Shown: piece after piece, positions 35,134 through 42,935 of the stretch
How the letters are laid out: the number at the start of each line of letters is the position of its first letter
Position numbering within the stretch: the first letter of the stretch is position 1
From: FEN-1297 sp963834015
GTDB lineage: Bacteria > Bacteroidota > Ignavibacteria > Ignavibacteriales > Ignavibacteriaceae
Length of the DNA: 64,000 nt
Assembly (NCBI GenBank): GCA_963834015.1
Contig: CAWIAG010000004.1
Span: 1,364,001-1,428,000 of the forward strand
Direction of reading: 5' to 3'
Translations under genes and position numbers: made by a program
The notes under the pieces: model-generated
Database searches by the model: none
The model's input: only the letters and a program-made list of their open reading frames with translations
What the model was told of the DNA's origin: nothing

Positions 35134-36603
35134 TCAGTATTTTGGTACAAGATGGTCAACATCATCAGACCATGCCGTAATACCGCCTTTAAGATTGATC
35201 AACTGCCCTTTGAACCCGTATTCTTTCAGCCGGCTTATAGCTTTGGCGCTCCTTCCTCCAACTTTGCACATTACTACAGTCAAACGCGAAGGATCGATTT
35301 CAGAAGCGCGGTCTGTAATTTGTCCAAGGGGAATTAATTTTGTATCCGGGATTTTTGCGATATCGTATTCAAACGGTTCGCGTACATCGATTATTTGTAA
35401 ATCCAAACCCTGATCAATCCATTGTTTAAATTCCCGGGCTGTAATTTCATTCAGCACAATATTATTGGCAGAGGCTTCAGGAATATTTAAACCGCAAAAT
35501 GCTTCATAGTCAATGAGTTCATGAATAACCGGATGTTCACCGCATATCGGGCAGGCGGGATTTTTGTGAAGCTTCAATTCGCGGAATTTCATTTTCCATG
35601 CATCAAACAGAAGTAATCTGTTAATTAGCGGATCACCCGCTCCAAGAATCAATTTAATCGTTTCGTTAGCCTGAATTGTTCCGATGATTCCGGGTAAAAC
35701 ACCAAGCACTCCGCCTTCGGCGCAGGAAGGAACTAATCCGGGCGGCGGTGGTTCCGAATATAAGCAGCGGTAGCAGGCGCCCTGCTGTGCCCAAAAGACA
35801 CTGGCTTGTCCTTCAAAGCGGAAGATAGATCCATACACATTCGGTTTCCCGAGCAGTACGCATGCATCGTTTACAAGATAACGGGTCGGAAAGTTATCGG
35901 TTCCGTCAACTACAATATCATACTCCCGTATAATTTCCAATGCATTTTCACTTGACAAGCGTGTTTCATAAGTTTCAATATCTACATTTGGATTGATGTC
36001 CTGCAAACGGTCTTCTGCCGACCTGATTTTGAGTCTTCCAACATCGCGTGTTCCATGAATAATTTGCCGTTGTAAATTGGATGCATCTACGGTATCAAAA
36101 TCTACAATGCCAAGATGCCCTACGCCGGCTGCGGCAAGATACATTCCCAGCGGAGCACCCAGCCCTCCGGTTCCAATCAACAATACACGCGCATTTTTTA
36201 ACTTGCGCTGGCCTTCCATCCCAACTTCAGGTAAAATCAGGTGGCGGCTGTACCGGCTGATTTCTTCGTTTGAAAGTTCCGGTAATTCTTTTGCCTGCGG
36301 TTGTTCCAATTCAACAAATGCAGGGGAAGATCCGCCTGCAATGGAAGGAATGATTGAAATAGATGATCCCTCAGAAACCGGTGTATCGGTACCTGATTGA
36401 TAGCGAATATCTTCATCGTTCACATATATATTAACAAAGCTGCGTAGAATATTCTGATCGTTAAACAAATGTTTTTTTAAACCCGCGTGCACAGTTGTTA
36501 ATTGATTTAATGCTTCGGCGACGGTTTTGGACTGTACTACAACTTCGGAATTGAATCCTGTAAATTGCCTGAGTGCAGTCGGAATATTAATTGTAACTGA
36601 CAT
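35134..36603 (-). CDS. ThiS/MoaD-like - ThiF/MoeB E1 - rhodanese fusion
   Basis: 489 residues in three domains. Residues 1-91 are a ubiquitin-like sulfur carrier (MoaD/ThiS/CysO type) ending at an internal G90-G91 (SIAGG-SS). Residues about 108-375 are an E1-like adenylating domain with GTGGLGAP (144-151), RQIIHGTRDVGRLK and paired Zn cysteines CYRC and CPIC. Residues about 385-489 are a rhodanese with active-site Cys446 in CKVGGRSAK. In the mycobacterial CysO route, MoeZ (E1-rhodanese) makes the carrier thiocarboxylate; here carrier and MoeZ-like enzyme are one chain. It overlaps the JAB peptidase gene by 17 bp, which could cut after GG to free or unload the carrier. Confidence 0.93.
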   Translation of the reverse strand: MSVTINIPTALRQFTGFNSEVVVQSKTVAEALNQLTTVHAGLKKHLFNDQNILRSFVNIYVNDEDIRYQSGTDTPVSEGSSISIIPSIAGGSSPAFVELEQPQAKELPELSNEEISRYSRHLILPEVGMEGQRKLKNARVLLIGTGGLGAPLGMYLAAAGVGHLGIVDFDTVDASNLQRQIIHGTRDVGRLKIRSAEDRLQDINPNVDIETYETRLSSENALEIIREYDIVVDGTDNFPTRYLVNDACVLLGKPNVYGSIFRFEGQASVFWAQQGACYRCLYSEPPPPGLVPSCAEGGVLGVLPGIIGTIQANETIKLILGAGDPLINRLLLFDAWKMKFRELKLHKNPACPICGEHPVIHELIDYEAFCGLNIPEASANNIVLNEITAREFKQWIDQGLDLQIIDVREPFEYDIAKIPDTKLIPLGQITDRASEIDPSRLTVVMCKVGGRSAKAISRLKEYGFKGQLINLKGGITAWSDDVDHLVPKY

Positions 36604-37033
36604 TTATACTCACTCCTTGTGATATTATTTCTGATTTAAATTCTGACCGGTCATCTTCCAATTCCCATGATGATAGAATGGTTGCTTCACCCCGGATGAT
36701 AGAAACGATGATGTATGAGTACAACGGCCACGCATGCTCAAAGTCGAATGCCGAAGGCCTTGCCGGGTGATCGGGATGTGAATGATAAAACCCGACAACA
36801 TCAAGATTTTTTTGTTTTGCTTTTTTCTCACCACGGGAGAATTCCTGTGGAGTGATTAAAAACCGGTTTCGTTTTGCTTCTTCTTCACGTGCATTGGAAA
36901 TTGGAAAAATTTCTTTGACGATCTTTTTTCCATCTTCAAAATGCCCGATTAGGAGCCCGCAGCATTCATAAGGATAATCCGCTTCGCCGTGACGCAAGAT
37001 GCCGTTAAACTGTTCTGTTTTTAGAATAATCAT
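36587..37033 (-). CDS. JAB/MPN-domain metallopeptidase (Mec-like)
   Basis: 148 residues. JAMM zinc motif: a Glu early in the domain (GEADYPYECCGLLIG) and the HSHPDHPARPSAFD block (HxH then ten residues then D) with the Ser-x-x-Asp. JAB enzymes next to sulfur-carrier genes hydrolyse the bond after the carrier's Gly-Gly, as Mec+ does in releasing cysteine from CysO-Cys. The start overlaps the cysteine synthase stop by 4 bp and the end overlaps the ThiS-ThiF-rhodanese fusion, so all three are tightly coupled and likely act in one protein-bound cysteine pathway. Confidence 0.93.
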   Translation of the reverse strand: MIILKTEQFNGILRHGEADYPYECCGLLIGHFEDGKKIVKEIFPISNAREEEAKRNRFLITPQEFSRGEKKAKQKNLDVVGFYHSHPDHPARPSAFDFEHAWPLYSYIIVSIIRGEATILSSWELEDDRSEFKSEIISQGVSINVSYN

Positions 37034-38034
37034 TCGTCAACACCCTCCCAAAAGGATTCGTTCAAATACCGGGTTCCCGAATCGCATAAAATAGTAACTA
37101 CCACAGCTCCGGCCTTTAAAGTTTTAGCGGCCCGGAGAGCCGCAAATACATTAGCGCCTGAACTTGTACCTACGAACAATCCTTCTTTTTGTACAAGCAG
37201 CCTGCACATTCTTTGTGCATCTTCTGTGGATACTTCTACCTGTTCATCAGCTAAATGCGAATTATAAATTCCCGGAACAATCGCTGTTGCCATGTGTTTT
37301 ACTCCTTCAAGCCCGTGCAATGGTGAATCCGGTTGAACAGATATAGCATTAAGCGCAGGTTTTAATTCCTTAAGTCTCCGGGTTGTTCCCATAAATGTTC
37401 CTGAAGTGCCTAATCCTGCAACAAAGTGAGTTATGCGCCCTTTAGTTTGTTTCCATATTTCGGGTGCGGTGTTCTCATAATGTGCCCGCCAGTTTTCATC
37501 GTTATTATATTGGTCCGGGTAAAAATATTTTTCAGGCGATTTTGCAACTAAATCTTTTGCATAATTTTGTGCGCCGTCGGTACCTTCAGCCGGATCGGTT
37601 TCTAAAATCAGCGCGCCGTAAGCGCGAAGAATGTGTTTCCGTTCCGGGCTGGCATTTGAAGGCAGGCAAACAGCAACCTTATATCCCAGCGCCGAACCGA
37701 TCATCGCATAGGCAATGCCGGTGTTGCCGCTTGTAGCATCAATAATAATTTTATCCTGTGTCAATTCCCCGCTTATCAAACCTTCACGAATCATTGCATA
37801 AGCAGCCCTGTCTTTTACCGATCCGCCGGGATTTAAATGTTCTCCTTTGGCTAATACCTCAACACCTTCCGGTAATCCTTCCGTAATCCTGAACAATTTG
37901 ATTAATGGCGTATTACCAATATTGCCGGTAATATTTTTTATCTGGTCAAGGCCTGTGGTTAATTTTTTATTATAATGATATAAATCGCTTTTGCCTTTAA
38001 TAGAAAGGGAGCGTGCATATATTGAATTACTCAT
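37030..38034 (-). CDS. Cysteine synthase (CysK/CysM-type, PLP)
   Basis: 334 residues. A fold type II PLP enzyme: GNTPLIKL, Schiff-base Lys in NPGGSVKDRAAY, substrate loop TSGNTGI, phosphate-binding GTSGT and GTSSGAN. It makes cysteine from O-acetylserine or O-phosphoserine and either sulfide or a carrier-bound thiocarboxylate; donor and acceptor are not settled by sequence, but the neighbours (JAB, sulfur-carrier fusion) favour a CysM/CysO-type reaction, and cysE at the operon's end argues for O-acetylserine. First gene of the encapsulin operon; the leader upstream carries a six-Cys leader peptide and a terminator. Confidence 0.94.
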   Translation of the reverse strand: MSNSIYARSLSIKGKSDLYHYNKKLTTGLDQIKNITGNIGNTPLIKLFRITEGLPEGVEVLAKGEHLNPGGSVKDRAAYAMIREGLISGELTQDKIIIDATSGNTGIAYAMIGSALGYKVAVCLPSNASPERKHILRAYGALILETDPAEGTDGAQNYAKDLVAKSPEKYFYPDQYNNDENWRAHYENTAPEIWKQTKGRITHFVAGLGTSGTFMGTTRRLKELKPALNAISVQPDSPLHGLEGVKHMATAIVPGIYNSHLADEQVEVSTEDAQRMCRLLVQKEGLFVGTSSGANVFAALRAAKTLKAGAVVVTILCDSGTRYLNESFWEGVDE

Positions 38035-38210
38035 ATTTTTTCTCTTAAAATTCTTTTAGATGTATTCAAATTTTTTAATTGTGCTTTTCCGTGTAGAGAC
38101 AGCGTGCCTGTCCCGCTAACGGCGGTGATCCCGATAATGAATCAGGACGCCCTGTCTTTAAAACTATTTAGATTTATTTAATTGCCTGAGTTGTGGAGAA
38201 GTGTAAAACT

Positions 38211-38247
38211 AAAAAACCTCTCCGGGGAATTTCTTTGAAGAGGTTTA
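38211..38247 (-). terminator. Attenuator terminator of cysteine/encapsulin operon
   Basis: On the minus strand AACCTCT (38245-38239) pairs with AGAGGTT (38221-38215), followed directly by TTTT. It lies between the leader peptide and the cysteine synthase start (38034). A similar terminator precedes metY (41849-41887). Confidence 0.8.
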
Positions 38248-38265
38248 TTATTTAAAATGAAAATT

Positions 38266-38324
38266 GCCTCAACTAATCATTCCCTCATTCGCAGCATGCG
38301 TTTTGTGAATGATCTCATCAAGGC
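38266..38324 (-). promoter_or_regulatory. Leader stem-loop, candidate attenuation switch
   Basis: On the minus strand GCCT...GATCATTC near 38324-38306 pairs with GAATGATTAGTTGAGGC near 38282-38266. Its loop includes GCTGCGAATGA (38295-38285), which is complementary, with a small bulge, to TCATGCAGC (38375-38367) just after the Cys codons of the leader peptide. The two pairings exclude each other, as required for a ribosome-stalling attenuator. Confidence 0.6.
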
Positions 38325-38338
38325 GATATATTTTAAAT

Positions 38339-38404
38339 TTATTTTGATGCATCAATATCAAACGTCGCTGCATGAAGCCGACAACAACAGCAGCAACATT
38401 CCAT
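38339..38404 (-). CDS. Cysteine leader peptide (six consecutive Cys codons)
   Basis: A 21-codon ORF, MECCCCCCRL..., with codons TGT TGC TGC TGT TGT TGT at positions 3-8, ending in TAA at 38339. A ribosome-binding-like AGGA lies 7 bases upstream (caggaaaattgATG), and ccatcaggaaaattgatgg can fold over it. Downstream on the same strand are an alternative-pairing stem-loop and a terminator before the cysteine synthase/encapsulin operon. A run of the regulating amino acid is the hallmark of transcription attenuation: ribosomes stalling at Cys codons when Cys-tRNA is scarce would let the operon be read. Too short for usual gene callers. Confidence 0.88.
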   Translation of the reverse strand: MECCCCCCRLHAATFDIDASK

Positions 38405-38832
38405 CAATTTTCCTGATGGGGATGTAGAGACATTCGATATTGTGAATTCTAATTTCATTTATTTTAATATTATATGGAAAAATAATAAAATGAGGATGTA
38501 TTGTCAAATTGCCACGAAAATCTGTAATGTCTCAGTTTCAAAAAACCTTCACTTTTTAAGATTTTTAAACATAATTTCAAAAATTCACTATATTTAAAAT
38601 CCCAATTAACTATTTTAATAATTCTTTAGAGTGTATTATTGTGGAATCAAACTAAGAACAAGCTGCCGCAATTTTAACTACTATTGTCTTCTCGAAGATT
38701 GATTATGCTATCTAATCGAAAAGCGATACTAAAGAAAATTATTATATTACGCAAATAGATAGAATATATAAGATTTTTCTACAAAAATTAGAAGTTGAGG
38801 GACAAAAACGACCTAAATAATTTTAGATACTT
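38405..38832. other. Intergenic region, nothing recognised
   Basis: About 430 bp, very A+T-rich. The promoter for the minus-strand leader peptide should lie in its left part (38420-38500). No repeat or coding signal seen. Confidence 0.4.
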
Positions 38833-39759
38833 TTATTTTTTATTTATTTTTGGAACGACAGTTAAAGCCTCATGTAAATTTTTATCAAATGTAGTTGTTG
38901 TTTCTTCCTGTACAAATGGGCTGACTATAGGATAAGTATAAGTATGGCTTAATAAAGATTTTAATTGAACGGTTGCTTCTGCCTTTAATAATTCTAATCT
39001 TTTTTTAGGTGTCATTCCCAATTTAATATAATGGGCATTCAGACTTTCCAAATTTGATAAAACTGTCAACTGCGGAATATTTGCAATATCTCTTAGATTA
39101 TAACCCTGCAAATATTCTTTTGGATGTTCTTCTCTCCAATGCTTGGAAGTTATTCCAAATATAGCAACATTCAATATTTCTGCTTCATCAGCATATATAT
39201 AGTTTTCCTGATCTTTGGATAGATTGGAGTATTGAGGAATAATGTTTTCTTTAATTGCATCCGTATGTAACCGATAATTTACTTTTGATAAAAATCGTCT
39301 ATAATCCCATTCTGGATTTAGTAATTTTTGCTCTTGATCTTTTAATCTTTGAAATTCTTTAATTAGATACAATTTAAATTCTGGACTAATCCATGTGCCA
39401 AATTCGAAAGCTATATCTGAAAGTGCATAAGTTCCACCATATCGGCCAGTTTTTGCTATTATACCAATTGCATTGGTTCTTGCAATCCATTCTTTTACAC
39501 TAATTTTGAAGGAATTGAGACCTGCCACTTTTTTAATTACGTCGAATTCGACGTAATTAAAATCTGGATTATTTAAAGTTTCCCAAATTCCCAAAAATTC
39601 AATGGTATTTCTATTTCTTAACCAACTATCAATAAAAAATTGCCCTTCTTTGGCTTTTAGCATATCAGTTAAGCTTATAAAATCTTTACCGTTATGTTGA
39701 ATTATTGAAACTTCGGTATCTTTTACCTTTACTTGTGAAGCTTTATTCTTTTTACTCAT
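38833..39759 (-). CDS. KilA-N domain protein
   Basis: 308 residues. The N-terminal half is a KilA-N DNA-binding domain (EVSIIQHNGKDFISLTDMLK, DSWLRNRNTIEFLGIWE, GRYGGTYALSDIAFEFGTWISPEFKLYLIKEFQRL). The C-terminal half is an uncharacterised helical region. KilA-N proteins are typical of phages and mobile elements; the surrounding genes show no other phage gene, so this is an isolated accessory cargo gene. It separates the encapsulin operon from metY. Confidence 0.9.
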   Translation of the reverse strand: MSKKNKASQVKVKDTEVSIIQHNGKDFISLTDMLKAKEGQFFIDSWLRNRNTIEFLGIWETLNNPDFNYVEFDVIKKVAGLNSFKISVKEWIARTNAIGIIAKTGRYGGTYALSDIAFEFGTWISPEFKLYLIKEFQRLKDQEQKLLNPEWDYRRFLSKVNYRLHTDAIKENIIPQYSNLSKDQENYIYADEAEILNVAIFGITSKHWREEHPKEYLQGYNLRDIANIPQLTVLSNLESLNAHYIKLGMTPKKRLELLKAEATVQLKSLLSHTYTYPIVSPFVQEETTTTFDKNLHEALTVVPKINKK

Positions 39760-40427
39760 TTTACATAATAAACCCTATAATACGGTATAAATTTATATTA
39801 AATCTTTTAGAAGTCAAACTCTTTCGGTTGTTTCTCAGTTTCAAATAATTGTTCAATTTCTTTAAAAAAATAAATGAATCTAAAAAGTTCGTGAAATAAA
39901 GCAGTTTTTTAAAAAAAACAATTATCAATAAACTTATGGATAAAATGCCAAATGAATTAAATAAAGCACAAAATAATAACGAGAAGATAGGGCCGGCTGA
40001 AAAATCTTCATTGTTATATGCTCTTGGTAAGATACAAATTATAATACATGAAATGTTAATCTATTGCATGAGCGTGATTTTCTAATTCCTGAGAAAAACC
40101 AATTGTCAGAATTTAAATCTTCTCTTTGATATTCTCATATTTAAATTATTATCCTTGCAATAAATAAAATACTATATCTCATCGCACTGTATTCTATCTG
40201 ATGCAATATTTATAAATATGGTTAATAAACAACGAATATCAAAAAAAATACCGGCAGAGTAGATAAAAATCTTACTCTGCCTTTTTGTTTGGGATTTTCT
40301 AGTCCGTCTTCTCTCTCTCTGCATGGACTAGAGGCCAAGGTTTTTAGGCTGACACCGTTTTTTTAACCACAAATTGAACTAATAACAGATCTTCTAAAGC
40401 CGTTCTTAAGATAAAAGGATTTTTGTC
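39760..40427. other. Intergenic region with terminator; possible 49-codon ORF
   Basis: About 670 bp. A small frame 39936-40085 (plus; MDKMPNELNKAQ...) has no family match or clear ribosome-binding site and may be a gene remnant. A dyad ctagtcc/ggactag lies near 40300-40332. A strong terminator stands at 40253-40286. Nothing else recognised. Confidence 0.45.
40253..40286. terminator. Bidirectional terminator
   Basis: GGCAGAGTA and TACTCTGCC form a perfect 9-bp stem with an 11-base loop, flanked by TTTTT on the plus strand and by a run of eight T on the minus strand (after a short ccggta). It probably ends metY transcription from the right. Confidence 0.85.
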
Positions 40428-41822
40428 TTAAGCTTTTACAATGCTCTGAACAGCAGCTTTAATTGCTATGTCAAAGTCTTCGATAATATCATCAATATGT
40501 TCTAATCCTACAGATACTCTTATTTGTTCAGGTAATACACCGGATTCTTTTTGTTCTGCATCAGAAAGCTGCTGATGGGTAGTAGATGCAGGATGAATTA
40601 CAAGTGTTTTTGCATCTCCTACATTTGCCAGCAGGCTGGATAGTTTTACATTATTGATAAAGGCTTTACCCGCCTCTATCCCGCCTTTTATTCCGAATGC
40701 AAGAATAGAACCGAACAAACCGTTTCTCAGGTATTTCTTTGCGGCATTATGATAAGGAGAGCTTTCAAGCCCCGGATACCATACCCACTCAACATCCGGA
40801 TTTTTTTCTAACCATTTTGCCAATGCCAAACCATTCTGGGAATGCCTTTCAATTCTCAAAGACAAAGTTTCAACTCCTTGAAGTAATAAGAAAGAATTAA
40901 AAGGACTTATAGCCGGGCCCAGGTCTCTAAGTTGTTCAACACGGGCACGGATGATAAAAGCGATATTGCCGAACTGCGAACCCTTTCCAAAAACTTTATT
41001 AAATTCTAACCCGTGGTATCCGGGGGATGGTTCCGTGAAAATAGGAAAGTTTCCATTACCCCAGTCAAATTTTCCCGAATCCACAACAACCCCGCCGATT
41101 GATGTCCCATGCCCGCCGATCCATTTAGTTGCTGATTCAACCAAAATATCCGCGCCGTGATCAATAGGGCGCACAAGATAACCTGCCGCTCCGAATGTAT
41201 TATCAACGATTAATGGTATTCCATGGCGGTGAGCAACTTTAGCAATTTCTTCAATATCCGGTACATTAACTCTGGGGTTGCCGATCGATTCAATGTAAAG
41301 GGCCTTTGTCTTTTTATCAATTAACTTTTCGAAGTCTTCAGGAGCGTCGCCGTCAACAAATTTAACGTTAATGCCAAGTCTTGGGAAAGTAACCTTGAAC
41401 TGGTTGTAGGTTCCGCCGTATAACAATGAAGTAGAAACGATATTTTCACCTGCCTGGGCAATTGTAGTAATAGCAATTAATTGAGCAGCCTGGCCTGATG
41501 AGGTTGCCAGTGCAGCAACTCCGCCTTCTAAGGCAGCGATACGTTTTTCAAAAACATCGTTTGTCGGGTTCATAATTCTGGTATAAATATTACCGAATTT
41601 TTGCAGGCCGAATAAATCTGCGGCATGCTGTGCATCGTTGAAATTGTATGATGTAGTCTGGTAAATCGGAACAGCACGCGCCCCGGTTGTTGGGTCTACA
41701 ACCTGTCCGGCATGCAATTGAAGAGTTTCAAATTTGTAGTTTCTTTCTTTCCCGTTAGTACTCATGGTTTTAGCCTTTCTCGTTTTGTTGAATGATTTAA
41801 TATAATTAATAAACTTTCCCAT
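40428..41822 (-). CDS. metY: O-acetylhomoserine sulfhydrylase / Cys-Met PLP enzyme
   Basis: 464 residues. A Cys/Met-metabolism PLP enzyme of MetY type: FETLQLHAGQVVDPTTGARAVPIYQTTSYNF, YTRIMNPTNDVFEKRIAALEGG, PLP Lys in VESATKWIGGHGTSIGG, and the C-terminal TLVIHPASTTHQQL. It makes homocysteine (or methionine) from O-acetylhomoserine and sulfide (or methanethiol). The start at 41822 has a strong ribosome-binding site (aaggagaagagcATG); an internal ATG at 41765 (MSTNGKERN) matches the usual family N-terminus and remains possible. Its leader carries a Met/Cys leader peptide, a terminator, a SAM-I riboswitch and a second terminator. Confidence 0.95.
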   Translation of the reverse strand: MGKFINYIKSFNKTRKAKTMSTNGKERNYKFETLQLHAGQVVDPTTGARAVPIYQTTSYNFNDAQHAADLFGLQKFGNIYTRIMNPTNDVFEKRIAALEGGVAALATSSGQAAQLIAITTIAQAGENIVSTSLLYGGTYNQFKVTFPRLGINVKFVDGDAPEDFEKLIDKKTKALYIESIGNPRVNVPDIEEIAKVAHRHGIPLIVDNTFGAAGYLVRPIDHGADILVESATKWIGGHGTSIGGVVVDSGKFDWGNGNFPIFTEPSPGYHGLEFNKVFGKGSQFGNIAFIIRARVEQLRDLGPAISPFNSFLLLQGVETLSLRIERHSQNGLALAKWLEKNPDVEWVWYPGLESSPYHNAAKKYLRNGLFGSILAFGIKGGIEAGKAFINNVKLSSLLANVGDAKTLVIHPASTTHQQLSDAEQKESGVLPEQIRVSVGLEHIDDIIEDFDIAIKAAVQSIVKA

Positions 41823-41848
41823 GCTCTTCTCCTTATTAAGTTAAGTTG

Positions 41849-41887
41849 AAAAAAAACCTCTCCGGTTAAGATTACTCGAAGAGGTTT
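41849..41887 (-). terminator. Terminator of SAM riboswitch upstream of metY
   Basis: On the minus strand AACCTCT (41886-41880) and AGAGGTT (41861-41855) form a hairpin, followed by TTTTTT. It lies just downstream of the P1 helix of the SAM-I aptamer, so SAM binding would favour termination. Confidence 0.88.
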
Positions 41888-41897
41888 AAAAAACTTC

Positions 41898-42030
41898 TTC
41901 TCTCATCTTTCCCATACTTGCCTGTAAATCCGGCAGCGGGCAGGAGGTAGCACCATGGCCCCCGGATTAAACCGGGGGGGTTGCTAAGGTTTCACAGGGC
42001 CTGATCCCTCAACCTTTCTCGATAAGAGCT
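41898..42030 (-). promoter_or_regulatory. SAM-I (S-box) riboswitch upstream of metY
   Basis: On the minus strand the sequence runs GCTCTTATCGAGAAAGGTTG, AGGGATCAGGCCCTGTGAAA, CCTTAGCAACC, a variable stem (cccggttt...ccggggg), GGTGCTACCTCCTGCC, then GATGAGAG. This is the S-box core: P1 CTCTTATC/GATGAGAG, the AGGGA...GGCCC...GAAACC...GCAACC region and the GGTGCTAnnTCCTGC block. Followed by a terminator and metY. It should shut metY off when SAM is abundant. Confidence 0.95.
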
Positions 42031-42069
42031 TTTCAAATTATTTTTATTTTGTTAATTCATACGATTATC

Positions 42070-42112
42070 CAAAAAAAAAGCCCTTCGCGATAAGGTATCG
42101 GGAAGGGCTTAG
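42070..42112 (-). terminator. Terminator of Met/Cys leader upstream of metY
   Basis: On the minus strand AGCCCTTC (42109-42102) pairs with GAAGGGCT (42086-42079), with an inner CGAT/ATCG, followed by nine T. The upstream arm CCTTCCCGAT (42106-42097) can alternatively pair with ATCGGGAGG (42154-42146) in the leader ORF with one bulge, an antiterminator. Confidence 0.88.
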
Positions 42113-42131
42113 TCATAAATTTTAATTTTAA

Positions 42132-42200
42132 TTAATAGGCCAGTACCTCCCGATTTGATGTACACATACACATCATCATGCAACAAGTGCACATATTCAT
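42132..42200 (-). CDS. Met/Cys leader peptide upstream of metY
   Basis: A 22-codon ORF beginning MNMCTCCMMMCMCT and ending in TAA at 42132; six Met (with the start) and five Cys among the first 13 residues. It is followed by a terminator with a competing antiterminator that includes ORF bases 42154-42146, and then by a SAM-I riboswitch. The codon content fits attenuation by charged tRNA-Met or tRNA-Cys levels. Too short for usual gene callers; start preceded by cca-a only, so translation initiation is less certain. Confidence 0.85.
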   Translation of the reverse strand: MNMCTCCMMMCMCTSNREVLAY

Positions 42201-42359
42201 TGGGCTTTTGGTCCGGTCTATATTTTTGAATTCTATTTTCATAATAATTTTATACAAATATATATTTTACATTGCTTCTTGTCAATAGCAACTTAAAAAT
42301 TAATATGTATATAATCATTAATATCGTATCTGTTCAAATCAAATTTAAATTTGCACTGT

Positions 42360-42640
42360 GTTTTAGCTCGTGTGAAAAATTAATTTTGCTTGAATAAACA
42401 TACTAAACGTATATCATTTATATTATTATTAACAGATTGGTAAACTGTTCCTCCAGAGGCGGACGAGTGAAACAGTTACGAAATATATTATTAGTATCAT
42501 TAACACCGCGATTAATTGCGGTGTTAATGATGAAAGATAAAAATATTCAACCGTTTTACCTGTCCCGATTCGACCGGGGACGGTTTACCCTCCGCTATTT
42601 AGTAAATGTACAAAATAAATTTATGAATATAGTTCTGATT
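42360..42640. repeat. Dispersed element with 34-bp palindrome
   Basis: Shares its interior with 56819-57078: taaactgtt, gaaaatattcaaccgtttt-like stretches, ggtttaccctcc. The central palindrome at 42497-42530 (TCATTAACACCGCGATTAAT then TGCGGTGTTAATGA) has one asymmetric base. It sits in the divergent region between the metY leader and the yezD leader, so it may separate their promoters. Confidence 0.7.
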
Positions 42641-42797
42641 TTTAAAATGCCTGTATTATAAGATAGAAATGATTTTTCGCTTGAAAATTATTACTAACAA
42701 AGTCAACTTTGTTCTGGAAAATATTAATTTTTATAATAAAAAAATTGCAGAGTACTTGACAAGTGGGATAATAAATAATACTTTTGTAACTGATATT

Positions 42798-42896
42798 ATG
42801 AAAAATCTAAAAACATATAAAAATAAATATAACAATCCGGCGGCTATTTGTTGTTGCTGTCTGTCACAACAATGTTACGGAAGGATTATAATCTGA
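42798..42896 (+). CDS. Cysteine leader peptide upstream of yezD
   Basis: A 32-codon ORF, MKNLKTYKNKYNNPAAI then CCCC-LSQQ-C-YGRIII, stop TGA at 42894. The four Cys codons TGT TGT TGC TGT lie mid-ORF with a fifth shortly after. The following codons contain TTACGGAAGG (42875-42884), a perfect reverse complement of CCTTCCGTAA (42938-42947) in the 5' arm of the downstream terminator. Stalling at the Cys codons would free TTACGGAAGG to form the antiterminator; a completed leader would cover it. No clear ribosome-binding site; an earlier in-frame ATG at 42669 is possible but less likely. Confidence 0.87.
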   Translation: MKNLKTYKNKYNNPAAICCCCLSQQCYGRIII

Positions 42897-42935
42897 AAAA
42901 ATATATTTAAGTTAAAATAGAATTTTAATCTACAA

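Noticed and set aside
38833..39759. Prophage around the KilA-N gene
   Set aside because: No integrase, capsid, terminase or lysis genes nearby; a single KilA-N gene is not enough.
42437..42661. 74-residue ORF in the metY/yezD divergent region
   Set aside because: It runs through the palindromic repeat element and shows no coding pattern.
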